Source: Pararhizobium_B sp963838155 (lineage in GTDB: Bacteria; Pseudomonadota; Alphaproteobacteria; Rhizobiales; Rhizobiaceae). From it: DNA of 64,000 nt. Shown here in pieces: positions 44,151 to 52,456 of this stretch (position 1 is the first letter of the stretch; each line of letters opens with the position of its first letter). The stretch is from contig CAWIQE010000013.1 in assembly GCA_963838155.1 (NCBI GenBank), positions 218,366-282,365 of the forward strand. Direction: 5' to 3'. The position numbers and the translations under genes are program-made. Under the pieces are notes generated by a model, which worked only from the letters and a program-made list of their open reading frames with translations, ran no database searches and was not told where the DNA came from.

Positions 44151-44255
44151 CTAGAGCCTGTCCGCGCTTCACGGAATCGCGGACCGGCTCCAGCTCATTT
44201 TTCTTACGCGCTTCCGGACGGAAAACCGGTTTCCACTTTTCCTGGAAGCGCTCCA
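44151..44255 (+). repeat. Family A palindromic repeat (RIME-like), copy 4
   Basis: Near-identical to copy 2: CTAGAGCCTGTCCGCGC, loop TTCACGGAAT, CGCGGACCGGCTC, then GCGCTTCCGGACGGAAAACC and the closing TTCCTGGAAGCGCTC. It lies upstream of the L,D-transpeptidase gene. A family B copy follows 46 bp later. Confidence 0.9.
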
Positions 44256-44301
44256 GCTCATGCAACAGGATCGCAGCTTTGCCGATTCACGAAAACAGTC
44301 T

Positions 44302-44418
44302 AGTGGTGCGATCCTAACAGATGGTACCATCTGTTAGGAAAAATCGCCCCACCAGATCAATAGCTTGTGGGCTGACTTTTCCAAACGGATGGGTACCATC
44401 CGTTTGGGTCAGACCACT
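44302..44418 (+). repeat. Family B repeat (GGTACC double palindrome), copy 2
   Basis: A 117-bp complete copy, ends AGTGGT and ACCACT, flanked by CTAG on both sides (tctAGTGGT, ACCACTAGa). It contains ACAGATGGTACCATCTGT and AAACGGATGGGTACCATCCG with TTT closing. Nested arms GGAAAA/TTTTCC and CCCCAC/GTGGGC enclose a centre CAGATCAATAGCTT. It lies 48 bp before the CenR-like gene start. Confidence 0.9.
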
Positions 44419-44465
44419 AGATGGGTAGGAGACGCCCTGCCCCTTTCGTTCCGAGGAGACAGCCG

Positions 44466-45149
44466 ATGGCCGCACGCACAATTCTTCTGGTCGACGACGA
44501 CGAAGATCTGCGCGCGACGCTGGTCGAACAGCTTTCGCTCTACGAGGAGTTCACGCTGCTGCAGGAATCGTCGGCGGCGAAGGCCATCCAGACGGCGCGG
44601 GGCAACCATGTCGACCTCCTGATCATGGATGTGGGCCTGCCCGACATGGACGGGCGGGAGGCGGTCAAGATCCTGCGCAAGGGCGGCTTCAAGGCGCCGA
44701 TCATCATGCTGACCGGCCACGACACGGACTCCGACACCATCCTCGGGCTCGAGGCCGGCGCCAACGACTACGTCACCAAGCCGTTCCGGTTCGCCGTGCT
44801 GCTCGCGCGAATCCGCGCGCAGCTTCGCCAGCACGAGCAGAGCGAGGACGCCACCTTCACCGTCGGCCCGTACACGTTCAAGCCGTCGCAGAAGCTGCTC
44901 CTCGACGAGGGCGGCAACAAGATCCGGCTCACGGAAAAGGAGGCGGCGATCATCCGCTATCTCTACCGGGCGGACCAGAAGGTGGTGACCCGGGACGTGC
45001 TCCTGGAGGAGGTCTGGGGCTACAATTCCGGCGTGACGACCCATACGCTCGAGACCCATGTCTACCGGCTTCGGCAGAAGATCGAGCGCGACCCGTCCAA
45101 TGCCGAGATCCTCGTGACCGAGAGCGGCGGCTACAAGATCATACCCTGA
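44466..45149 (+). CDS. cenR: CenR-type OmpR-family response regulator
   Basis: This 227-residue regulator has a receiver domain with Asp55 in LLIMDVGLPDMDGREAVKIL and Lys105 in ANDYVTKPFRFAVLLA, then a winged helix (KIRLTEKEAAIIRYLYRA, TLETHVYRLRQKIERDPSNA). The sequence, including RIRAQLRQHEQSEDATF and the WGYNSGVTTHTLETHV recognition region, matches what I know of the alphaproteobacterial CenR envelope regulator, whose kinase CenK is usually encoded elsewhere. CenR is essential in several species and controls envelope growth. GAGGAG lies before the ATG at 44466. No kinase gene adjoins. Confidence 0.8.
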   Translation: MAARTILLVDDDEDLRATLVEQLSLYEEFTLLQESSAAKAIQTARGNHVDLLIMDVGLPDMDGREAVKILRKGGFKAPIIMLTGHDTDSDTILGLEAGANDYVTKPFRFAVLLARIRAQLRQHEQSEDATFTVGPYTFKPSQKLLLDEGGNKIRLTEKEAAIIRYLYRADQKVVTRDVLLEEVWGYNSGVTTHTLETHVYRLRQKIERDPSNAEILVTESGGYKIIP

Positions 45150-45228
45150 CCAAGATCTTAATCCTAGACCCTCGGGCCGCGGGACCCCGCCGGCCCACGG
45201 CAGTCAGCATCGGGAGAGCAGGCTCCTC

Positions 45229-45690
45229 ATGTCCCTCAAGGACGACATCGCGCTTCTGACCACGGTCCCGCTCTTCCAGGACCTCGACGAGGACAAGCTC
45301 CGGCTCGTCGCCTTCGGCACCGAGCGCCGCCGGGTGGCCGACGGGCAGACGCTGTTCCGCGAGGGCACCAACGGGGATTGCGGTTTCGTCGTCGCCGGCG
45401 GAAGCTTCCTCCTGTCGCGCAAGGGCCGGCGCGGCCCGATCCCGCTCGGCACCGTCACCAAGGGCGCGCTGCTCGGCGAGATCGCCATGATCTCGGCGGT
45501 CGAACGGCGGGTGACGGCGATCGCCGCCGAACCGAGCGAGGTGATGCGCATCAACCGGCCGCTGTTCCACCGGATGCTCGAGGAGTATCCGGAGATCGCC
45601 GGCATGGTGCAGGGCCGCATCATGGCGAATTTCAGCCGGTTCCTGGCGGAGCTGGAGAAGGCGGGGCCGGCGTTTCGCGACGCTCCCTGA
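45229..45690 (+). CDS. Stand-alone cyclic-nucleotide-binding domain protein
   Basis: This 153-residue protein has only a CRP-type sensor domain. TTVPLFQDLDEDKLRLVAFG opens the fold, and the beta roll includes REGTNGDCGFVVAGGSFLLS. The phosphate-binding cassette region is GTVTKGALLGEIAMISAVER, with RRVTAIAAEPSEVMRI after it. There is no helix-turn-helix, so it cannot act as a CRP-like DNA-binding factor by itself. The cassette lacks a full R-S/T pair (ERRVTA), so nucleotide binding is uncertain. It follows cenR by 79 bp on the same strand and may be co-transcribed. Confidence 0.88.
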   Translation: MSLKDDIALLTTVPLFQDLDEDKLRLVAFGTERRRVADGQTLFREGTNGDCGFVVAGGSFLLSRKGRRGPIPLGTVTKGALLGEIAMISAVERRVTAIAAEPSEVMRINRPLFHRMLEEYPEIAGMVQGRIMANFSRFLAELEKAGPAFRDAP

Positions 45691-45711
45691 GGCACGAACC
45701 GCCGGGACGGG

Positions 45712-46521
45712 TCAGAAGCGGAAGTGCGCGACGACGGGAACGTGGTCGGAGGGCCGCTGCCAGCCGCGGGCGTGCTTCAGCACCTCGACGCGGGAAAGAT
45801 GCGGCGCCAGGTCTCCCGAGCCCCAGACGTGGTCCAGCCTGCGGCCCCGGTCGGAGACCTCCCAGTCGCGGGCGCGGTAGCTCCACCAGGTGAAGATCTT
45901 CTCCTCGACGGGAACGTGGCGGCGGACGAGGTCGATCCAGGCTCCGCGGTGCATGATTTCGAGGAGGCCGGCGGTCTCCACCGGCGTGTGGCTGACGACA
46001 CGGAGCAGCTGCTTGTGGGACCAGACGTCGGTTTCGAGCGGCGCGACGTTGAGGTCGCCGACGAGCACGGACGAGACGCCCTCGGCCGCCTCGGCCTCGG
46101 CGTGCAGCGCCTTCATCTCCTCCAGGAAATCGAGCTTGTGGGCGAATTTCGGGTTCACTGTCCGGTCCGGCTCGTCCCCGCCCGCCGGTACGTAGAAATT
46201 GTGCAGGCGGATGCGCCGGGCGCCGGCCTCGACGACGGCCGAAACGTGGCGCGAATCGCCGATGCCGCAGTAGTCGCGGCGCTCCGGCCTCTCCAGCGGG
46301 AAGCGCGAGAGCGTCGCCACGCCGTGGTAGCCCTTCTGGCCGTGGATCGCCTGGTGGACGTAGCCGAGCTTGCGGAAGGCGGCCGAGGGGAAGGCGCCGT
46401 TCGGGCACTTGGTCTCCTGCAGGCACAGGACGTCCGGCCGGTGCTGCCGCAGGAAGTCGACGACGAGCGGCAGCCGCAGCCGCACCGAATTGATGTTCCA
46501 GGTCGCGATCGAAAAGTCCAA
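45712..46521 (-). CDS. xthA: Exodeoxyribonuclease III
   Basis: This 269-residue endonuclease/exonuclease/phosphatase-fold enzyme removes abasic sites and 3' blocks in base excision repair. Motifs: MDFSIATWNINSVRLRLPLV (Asn7-type), DVLCLQETKCPNGAFPSAAF (catalytic Glu), GYHGVATLSRFP, VLVGDLNVAPLETDVWSHKQ (Asp/Asn), RRLDHVWGS and WQRPSDHVPVVAHFRF (catalytic His). Length is normal. It lies between the stand-alone cNMP protein (convergent) and lolA (same strand, 94 bp). Confidence 0.96.
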   Translation of the reverse strand: MDFSIATWNINSVRLRLPLVVDFLRQHRPDVLCLQETKCPNGAFPSAAFRKLGYVHQAIHGQKGYHGVATLSRFPLERPERRDYCGIGDSRHVSAVVEAGARRIRLHNFYVPAGGDEPDRTVNPKFAHKLDFLEEMKALHAEAEAAEGVSSVLVGDLNVAPLETDVWSHKQLLRVVSHTPVETAGLLEIMHRGAWIDLVRRHVPVEEKIFTWWSYRARDWEVSDRGRRLDHVWGSGDLAPHLSRVEVLKHARGWQRPSDHVPVVAHFRF

Positions 46522-46615
46522 GGTCCGCCTCCCCGCCCGAGCGAGGCATTTACGGGAAGGCGGCGGGACATGGCAAGGCCGGCGCCGCGTGCGCGCGACC
46601 GGCGGCGTCCTCGTC

Positions 46616-47275
46616 CTACTGGCGGAAGGAGGGCGACTTCGTCGCTCCGGTCGGCAGCTCGAACAGGCTCCGCGCCAGCTGCACGCCGGTCTTGACGTTG
46701 TAGATCATCACCGTCGTGTCCTTGCCCTGGGCATCGGTGATCGTCCACTGCTTCAGGTCGAAGCTCGTCGGATCGAACATCATGGTGATCGTCGAATTGC
46801 CGAAGAAGTGCTTGTCGCCGAGCACGACGGTGACGATGTCCGGGCCTTCCTTGACCGACTTGACCATGTCGCCGCCGAGGTCGATGCGGCGGGACAGGAG
46901 CAGCTTCAGCGGCGTGCTCGACAGGGGATAGAGCTGCCAGGTGTCGAGCTTGGTGTTGCCGATCGCCACAGACGAGCCGTTGGAAATCACCTTGAGGGGG
47001 GAGGAGGCGTCGTAGTTGAAGCGGATCCGGCCCGGCCGGTCGATATAGAACTTCCCGCCGGTCTGCTTGCCGGTCGGGCCGATCTGTACGAAATCGCCGG
47101 TCATCGTCTTGATCGAGGAGAAATGGTCGGCGATGCGCTGCGCGGCCGACGCGGACGCGGTCTGGGCGCGGGCGGGCGGGCCGGCGAGGACACCGGCGAT
47201 TGCGAGGGCGGCCGACAGGGCCGCGGCGACGATACCGCGGCGGACCGGGCCCGCGGTCTTCGATCTGTCAGTCAT
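46616..47275 (-). CDS. lolA: LolA-type outer-membrane lipoprotein carrier
   Basis: This 219-residue periplasmic protein has a signal peptide (RRGIVAAALSAALAIAGVLA, cleavage near ARA-QT). The mature domain shows ASAAQRIADHFSSIKTMTGD, FVQIGPTGKQTGGKFYIDRP, GRIRFNYDASSPLKVISNGS and the late VMIYNVKTGVQLARSLFELP, matching LolA. It ferries lipoproteins from LolCDE to the outer membrane. GGAGG before the ATG at 47275 sets the start; an in-frame Met four codons upstream is unlikely. ftsK lies upstream on the same strand, a conserved rhizobial order. Confidence 0.93.
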   Translation of the reverse strand: MTDRSKTAGPVRRGIVAAALSAALAIAGVLAGPPARAQTASASAAQRIADHFSSIKTMTGDFVQIGPTGKQTGGKFYIDRPGRIRFNYDASSPLKVISNGSSVAIGNTKLDTWQLYPLSSTPLKLLLSRRIDLGGDMVKSVKEGPDIVTVVLGDKHFFGNSTITMMFDPTSFDLKQWTITDAQGKDTTVMIYNVKTGVQLARSLFELPTGATKSPSFRQ

Positions 47276-47393
47276 GCTTGCCTCCATGGTTCCGGGCCGG
47301 TGTCGACGCAAACTGCGGCGCCAGTATGGCTCGCGGGGCGGGCTGCGGCACGCCGTGCGGGCCGCCGCCGGCCGATCGACCCTTGCGACCTGT

Positions 47394-47499
47394 CGCGCTT
47401 TCGGACGGAAAACCGGTTCCCACTTTTCCTGGAAGCGGTTGTTTGCTTCTCGCGCTTCCGGACGGAAAACCGGTTCCCACTTTTCCTGGAAGCGCTCTA
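47394..47499 (+). repeat. Family A repeat, two tandem 3' half-elements
   Basis: Two copies of only the 3' hairpin arm: 47394-47439 (TTTCGGACGGAAAACCGG ... CTGGAAGCGG) and 47450-47499 (GCGCTTCCGGACGGAAAACC ... GGAAGCGCTCTAG). The terminal CTAG provides the TAG stop of ftsK at 47497. The array lies between ftsK and lolA. Confidence 0.88.
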
Positions 47500-50127
47500 G
47501 CGCGGATCGATCTCGTCCTCCGTCGGAACGAGGATCTCGCGCTTGCCGGCGTGATTGGCCGGGCCGATGAGGCCCTCCTTCTCCATCCGCTCGATGAGCG
47601 AGGCGGCGCGGTTGTAGCCGATGCCGAGGCGGCGCTGGATGTAGGAGGTCGACGCCTTGCCGTCGCGCAGCACCACGGCGACCGCCTGGTCGTAGGGATC
47701 GTCGGAATCGGCCAGGTTGCCGGTGCCGCCCGAGCCGCCGCCCGCGCCGCCGTCGACGTCGCCGTCCTCGTCGTCCTCGGTGATGGCGTCCAGGTATTCC
47801 GGCACGCCCTGCGTCTTGAGATAGGCAACGATCTCCTCGACCTCGTTGTCCGACACGAACGGTCCGTGGACGCGCTGGATGCGCCCGCCGCCGGCCATGT
47901 AGAGCATGTCGCCCATGCCGAGCAGCTGTTCGGCGCCCTGCTCGCCCAGGATCGTGCGCGAATCGATCTTCGATGTGACCTGAAACGAAATTCGCGTCGG
48001 AAAGTTCGCCTTGATCGTACCGGTGATGACGTCGACCGAGGGACGCTGCGTCGCCATGATCACGTGGATGCCGGCGGCGCGCGCCATCTGGGCGAGGCGC
48101 TGGACCGCGCCCTCGATGTCCTTGCCGGCGACCATCATCAGGTCGGCCATCTCGTCGATGATGACGACGATGTAGGGCATCGGCTCCAGGTCGAACTCCT
48201 CCGTTTCGTAGACGGCCTCGCCGGTGTCCCGGTCGAACCCGGTCTGCACCGTGCGGGTGATCGCCTCGTTCTTCTTCAGCGCCTGCTCGACGCGGGCGTT
48301 GAAGCCGTCGACGTTGCGCACGCCGATCTTCGACATCTTCTTGTAGCGCTCCTCCATCTCGCGCACGGTCCATTTCAGCGCGACGACGGCCTTCTTGGGA
48401 TCGGTGACGACGGGCGAGAGGAGGTGCGGAATGCCGTCGTAGACCGACAGTTCGAGCATCTTCGGGTCGATCATGATCAGCCGGCACTTCTCCGGCGGGA
48501 GCCGGTAGAGCAGCGACAGGATCATGGTGTTGATCGCCACGGACTTGCCCGAGCCGGTGGTCCCGGCGACGAGCAGGTGCGGCATCTTGGCGAGATCGGC
48601 GATGACCGGCTCGCCGCCGATGGTCTTGCCGAGCGTCAGCGCGAGGCGGCCCTTCGAATTCTCGAAGTCCCGCGCGCCGACGAGTTCGCGCAGGTAGACC
48701 ATCTCGCGCGTCTGGTTCGGCAGCTCGATGCCGATGGCGTTGCGGCCGGGCACGACGGCGACGCGCGCCGCGATCGCGCTCATCGACCGGGCGATGTCGT
48801 CGGCGAGACCGATGACGCGCGAGGACTTGATGCCCGGCGCCGGTTCCAGCTCGTAGAGGGTGACGACCGGGCCGGGACGCACGTGGATGATCTCGCCCTT
48901 GACGCCGAAGTCCTCGAGGACGCCTTCGAGCTGGCGGGCGTTCTCCTCGAGCGCCTCGGCCGAGAGGCTCGGGTCCCGCTTGACGCTCTTGGCCGCTTCC
49001 AGGAGGTCGATCGCCGGCAGCTGGAAGCTGCCCGCATGCTGGGCGGGGGCCGGCTGGCTGATGCGGCGGGCCGGTGCGGCCGGCCTCGGCCGGGGGGCGG
49101 GGTCTGCCACCCGAACGCGCTGTTCGACCGGTTCGCCCGTCTCCCAGCCGGCATCGTCGCCGCCGTCGTCGTGCCCGTCGAAGGCCGGTTCGCGGCGGCC
49201 GCCCTGCGGCCGGGGCCGGTCGTCGCCGAGCGTCACCTCCGGGGCGGCCGCTTCCCGCCGGTCGTCGAAGGAGGGCTCGACGCGCACGCGGCCGTCGCGG
49301 GCCGGCGCCGCCGGGCTGCCGAGCGGCAGGAATTCCTCCTCGTTGAGGTCGTAGGGCTCCTCGTATTCGGCGGGCGGGGCGGCGCGGTGGCCGAGCGCTC
49401 CGGCGATGCGGCGCAGGTGGGCGCGGCCGGTCAGCCACCAGTGGGTGACCAGCCCGAAGGCGACGGCCGGGTCGTCCTCGTCGTCCTCGTCCTCCGCGTC
49501 GGCCGCCGGGTCGTCCTCGTCGGCGACGGCGTCCCACCACTCGCTTTCGCTCATGCGGCCGGTGAGGCCGGCCCCGAAGAGGAGCAGTCCGGTCGCCGGG
49601 ACGAGGAGCAGCGTTCCGATGATCGCGGCGAGGACGCCGTGCGGCCAGCCGCCGATCACCAAAGCGGGGATCTTCAGCACCATGTCGCCGGTGACGCCGC
49701 CGAGGCCGCTCGGCAGGGGCCACGTCGAGGGGACCGGGGCGCAGGCGAGCACCGCGCTGGCGAGCACCGCGCCGGCGAACCAGGCGAGGCCGCGGCGCAG
49801 CTTGCGATCGATGAAGCTGCTGCGCACGAGGAAGACGCCCCAGAAGACGCCGGGCACGAGGCCGACGACGCTTCCGATGCCGAAGAACTGCATGACGATG
49901 TCGGCAAAGGCGGCGCCCGGGAAGCCGAGCGCGTTCGTCGGCGGGTTGCCGGTGGCCAGGGAGAAGGACGGATCGGCGACGTTCCATGTCGCCAGCGACA
50001 GGACGGCGAGACCGAGGGCGGCGAACGCGCCGAGCCCGAGAAGCCCGTTCAGCGGCCGCCTGATGAAAGCCGGTAGTCCCTGTCGGCCGGCGCGGCCGCC
50101 AAGCAGTGCCGAGTTACTGATCTGCAT
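47497..50127 (-). CDS. ftsK: DNA translocase FtsK
   Basis: This 876-residue septal DNA pump clears chromosome termini through the division septum. The N-terminal domain has four membrane helices (for example LNGLLGLGAFAALGLAVLSL and FFGIGSVVGLVPGVFWGVFL). An acidic/proline linker (about residues 190-370) follows. The RecA-like motor has HLLVAGTTGSGKSVAINTMI (Walker A), KCRLIMIDPKMLELSVYDGI, PYIVVIIDEMADLMMVAGKD (Walker B) and MATQRPSVDVITGTIKANFP. The C-terminal gamma winged helix (AASLIERMEKEGLIGPANHA) reads polar sequences such as KOPS. The TAG stop lies in a repeat element. Full-length with no breaks. Confidence 0.97.
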   Translation of the reverse strand: MQISNSALLGGRAGRQGLPAFIRRPLNGLLGLGAFAALGLAVLSLATWNVADPSFSLATGNPPTNALGFPGAAFADIVMQFFGIGSVVGLVPGVFWGVFLVRSSFIDRKLRRGLAWFAGAVLASAVLACAPVPSTWPLPSGLGGVTGDMVLKIPALVIGGWPHGVLAAIIGTLLLVPATGLLLFGAGLTGRMSESEWWDAVADEDDPAADAEDEDDEDDPAVAFGLVTHWWLTGRAHLRRIAGALGHRAAPPAEYEEPYDLNEEEFLPLGSPAAPARDGRVRVEPSFDDRREAAAPEVTLGDDRPRPQGGRREPAFDGHDDGGDDAGWETGEPVEQRVRVADPAPRPRPAAPARRISQPAPAQHAGSFQLPAIDLLEAAKSVKRDPSLSAEALEENARQLEGVLEDFGVKGEIIHVRPGPVVTLYELEPAPGIKSSRVIGLADDIARSMSAIAARVAVVPGRNAIGIELPNQTREMVYLRELVGARDFENSKGRLALTLGKTIGGEPVIADLAKMPHLLVAGTTGSGKSVAINTMILSLLYRLPPEKCRLIMIDPKMLELSVYDGIPHLLSPVVTDPKKAVVALKWTVREMEERYKKMSKIGVRNVDGFNARVEQALKKNEAITRTVQTGFDRDTGEAVYETEEFDLEPMPYIVVIIDEMADLMMVAGKDIEGAVQRLAQMARAAGIHVIMATQRPSVDVITGTIKANFPTRISFQVTSKIDSRTILGEQGAEQLLGMGDMLYMAGGGRIQRVHGPFVSDNEVEEIVAYLKTQGVPEYLDAITEDDEDGDVDGGAGGGSGGTGNLADSDDPYDQAVAVVLRDGKASTSYIQRRLGIGYNRAASLIERMEKEGLIGPANHAGKREILVPTEDEIDPR

Positions 50128-50259
50128 GGTCTCAAACTAGCCCGAATCGATTTGCTTCAGCCCCGTGGATGGCGCCTTCGGCGGCGATCCTAGAAGCCCG
50201 TCGGTTAAAGCCGCATTAACCATCCGCCATTCCGGCGCACCCCCGGGGCGTCCGCGCCG

Positions 50260-50286
50260 AAAAAAAAGGCCCGGCGACGCCGGGCC
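50260..50286 (-). terminator. Rho-independent terminator of glnK-amtB
   Basis: On the minus strand GGCCCGGC, loop GTC, GCCGGGCC, then eight T. It lies 79 bp after the amtB stop and is the strongest terminator seen in the window. Confidence 0.88.
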
Positions 50287-50364
50287 CGGGTATCGCGGTC
50301 CCGGAGGACGGCCGCGAGGAGGTTGGCCGCGGGGCGAAGATCGCGCGCCCCGCGTCGCCTCGGT

Positions 50365-51669
50365 CTATTGCACGACCTCGCCGTGCAGGTTGATGTCGAG
50401 ACCCTCCACCTCGATGTCCTTGGTGACCCGAAGGCCGATGGTGGCGTCGATCACCTTGAGGATCACGAAGCTCGCGGCCCCCGACCAGACGATGGTGGCG
50501 AGCGTGCCGAGGAACTGGATCCAGACCTGGCTGCCCACCGACACGCCGTCGGCGAGGCCGACGCCGCCGAAGGACTTGCTGATGAAGACGCCCGTCAGGA
50601 TCGCCCCGACGAAGCCGCCGACGCCGTGAACGCCGAAGGCGTCGAGCGAATCGTCGTAGCCGAGCTTCGGCTTGAGCGAGGTCGCCGACCAGCAGCAGAC
50701 CGCGCCGGCGACGATGCCGATGATCAGCGCGCCGGTCGGGCCGACGTAGCCGGAGGCCGGGGTGATGGCGACGAGGCCGGCGACGGCGCCCGAGATGATG
50801 CCGAGGATGCTCGGCTTGCCGTGGCCCATCCATTCGACGAACATCCAGGTCAGGGCGGCGGCCGCGGTGGCGATCTGCGTGACCGCCATGGCCATTCCGG
50901 CCACGCCGTCGGCGGCGAGCTCCGAGCCGGCGTTGAAGCCGAACCAGCCGACCCACAAGAGCGAGGCGCCGATCAGCGAGAGGACGAGGTTGTGCGGCGC
51001 CATGTTCTCGGTGCCGTAGCCCTGCCGCTTGCCGAGGACCAGCGCGCAGACGAGCCCGGCGACGCCGGCGTTGATGTGGACGACCGTGCCGCCGGCGAAG
51101 TCCTTGACGCCGAGGCCGCCGAGGAAGCCGCCGCCCCACACCCAATGGGCGATCGGGCTGTAGACGACGATGCTCCAGATCCCCATGAACCACAGCATCG
51201 CGGAGAACTTCATGCGGTCCGCGAAGGCGCCGGCGATCAGGGCCGGCGTGATGATGGCGAAGGTCATCTGGAAGGTCATGAAGACCGTCTCGGGTATGGT
51301 GCCGCTCAGGCTGTCGCCGGTCATGCCCCTCAGGAAGAAGCTCTGCAGTCCGCCGACCCAGGCGTTGAGGCCGCCGCCGTCCTTGAAGGCGAGCGAGTAG
51401 CCGACGACCATCCAGAGCACCGTCACCAGGCAGCAGATCGCGAAGCTCTGCATGGCGGTCGCGAGCACGTTCTTCTTGCGCACCATGCCGCCGTAGAAGA
51501 GCGCCAGGCCCGGAACCGTCATCATCAGCACCAGCGCCGTGGACGTCAGCATCCAGGCCGTGTTGCCGGTGTCCAGCTTGGGCGTCGCGTCCTGCGCGAG
51601 AGCCGGCAGGGTCCCCGCCAACGCCGCAAGAGCCGCCAGACCGGCCGTCTTGAGATGTCTCATCTGCAT
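50365..51669 (-). CDS. amtB: Ammonium transporter
   Basis: This 434-residue Amt/Mep channel has a cleavable signal-like N-terminus (HLKTAGLAALAALAGTLPA) followed by 11 helices. Motifs: ALVLMMTVPGLALFYGGMVR, KKNVLATAMQSFAICCLV, MTFQMTFAIITPALIAGAFA, the first pore His in YSPIAHWVWGGG, FAGGTVVHINAGVAGL, FGFNAGSELAADG and the second pore His in FGVHGVGGFVGA. It imports NH4+/NH3 under nitrogen limitation and is plugged by GlnK when ammonium rises. It follows glnK on the same strand, separated by an array of repeats. The preferred start is 51669, with GGAAT upstream. Confidence 0.97.
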   Translation of the reverse strand: MQMRHLKTAGLAALAALAGTLPALAQDATPKLDTGNTAWMLTSTALVLMMTVPGLALFYGGMVRKKNVLATAMQSFAICCLVTVLWMVVGYSLAFKDGGGLNAWVGGLQSFFLRGMTGDSLSGTIPETVFMTFQMTFAIITPALIAGAFADRMKFSAMLWFMGIWSIVVYSPIAHWVWGGGFLGGLGVKDFAGGTVVHINAGVAGLVCALVLGKRQGYGTENMAPHNLVLSLIGASLLWVGWFGFNAGSELAADGVAGMAMAVTQIATAAAALTWMFVEWMGHGKPSILGIISGAVAGLVAITPASGYVGPTGALIIGIVAGAVCCWSATSLKPKLGYDDSLDAFGVHGVGGFVGAILTGVFISKSFGGVGLADGVSVGSQVWIQFLGTLATIVWSGAASFVILKVIDATIGLRVTKDIEVEGLDINLHGEVVQ

Positions 51670-51693
51670 TCCCGAATTCCTTTCGTTGGCCCT

Positions 51694-51892
51694 GGAGCGC
51701 GTCCGCGTTTCTCGCGGACGGGCACCCTCTCCTAGAGCGCGTCCGCGCTTCACGGAATCGCGGACGCTCTCTATCTCTCTGACTTCACGCGCTTCCGGAC
51801 GGAAAACCGGTTCCCACTTTTCCTGGAAGCGCTCGAGTTCTTGCGCGATTCCGGACGGAAGGCCGGCTTTCACTTTTCCTGGAACGGCTCTA
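51694..51892. repeat. Family A repeat array (5' half, full copy, 3' half)
   Basis: Three pieces in tandem between glnK and amtB. 51694-51722 is a bare 5' hairpin (GAGCGCGTCCGCG, TTTCT, CGCGGACG). 51733-51835 is a complete copy whose 5' stem is AGAGCGCGTCCGCG / CGCGGACGCTCT around TTCACGGAAT. 51841-51892 is a diverged 3' half (GATTCCGGACGGAAGGCCGG ... TCCTGGAACGG). The last ends in CTAG, giving the TAG stop of glnK at 51890. Confidence 0.88.
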
Positions 51893-52228
51893 GAGCGCGT
51901 CTGCATCGGTTTCGCCGGTGCGGATGCGCACTGCCTGGTCGATCGAGTAGACGAAGATCTTGCCGTCGCCGATCTGGCCGGTCTTGGCCGCCGTCGAGAT
52001 CGCCTCGACAGCCGTGTCGGCCAGGTCGGTCGAGACGGCGAGTTCGATTTTCAGCTTGGGCAGGAAGCTGACGGCATATTCGGCGCCGCGGTAGATTTCG
52101 GTGTGCCCCTTCTGACGCCCGTAACCCTTTACCTCGGTTACGGTCAGCCCCTGGATGCCGACCGCCGTGAGCGCTTCCCGCACCTCGTCCAGCTTGAACG
52201 GCTTTATGATGGCCATCACGAGTTTCAT
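51890..52228 (-). CDS. glnK: PII nitrogen-regulatory protein
   Basis: This 112-residue PII trimer subunit senses 2-oxoglutarate and ATP/ADP and carries the uridylylation site Tyr51 in the T-loop (GHTEIYRGAEYAVSFLPK). N-terminal MKLVMAIIKPFKLDEVREAL and the late GKIFVYSIDQAVRIRTGETD are typical. Linkage to amtB identifies it as GlnK and not GlnB; the glnB partner gene glnA is absent here. It is preceded by a -24/-12 sigma-54 promoter 90 bp upstream, so expression should be under NtrC at nitrogen limitation. Its TAG stop falls within a family A repeat. Confidence 0.96.
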   Translation of the reverse strand: MKLVMAIIKPFKLDEVREALTAVGIQGLTVTEVKGYGRQKGHTEIYRGAEYAVSFLPKLKIELAVSTDLADTAVEAISTAAKTGQIGDGKIFVYSIDQAVRIRTGETDADAL

Positions 52229-52316
52229 CCGGTTCCCATCCTTCGTTTGACGCGGCCCGGTAGCCGCAACGCACCGGTGACAGCCGCACGAAGCGGCCGA
52301 CCCGACGTTCGAGGTA

Positions 52317-52332
52317 ATCAAGGTCCGTGCCA
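52317..52332 (-). promoter_or_regulatory. Sigma-54 (-24/-12) promoter of glnK-amtB
   Basis: The minus strand reads TGGCACGGACCTTGAT: GG-10 bp-TTG spacing and the TGGCAC...TTG(c/a) elements of the sigma-54 consensus, only the GC of TTGC being GA. It lies 89 bp before the glnK ATG, an expected distance for a nitrogen-regulated gene. Confidence 0.8.
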
Positions 52333-52417
52333 GTTGGCCTCGGCGCGGGGAACCTGCTGATTTTCCTGGGTTAATAAATCGCGGGCCGGCGGATCAGGCT
52401 GCAATCGGCCCGCCGGC

Positions 52418-52450
52418 TGCAAATAATTTGTTCAAAAATTGCGATTTGCA
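52418..52450. repeat. Inverted repeat TGCAAAT ... ATTTGCA
   Basis: A 7-bp perfect inverted repeat flanking 19 AT-rich bases, between tesB and glnK, about 86 bp upstream of the sigma-54 promoter. The left half continues a direct repeat GGCTGCAAT/GGCTGCAAAT (52397-52405, 52415-52424). It could be an activator or IHF-type site or part of the tesB terminator. Confidence 0.45.
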
Positions 52451-52456
52451 TAGTTA

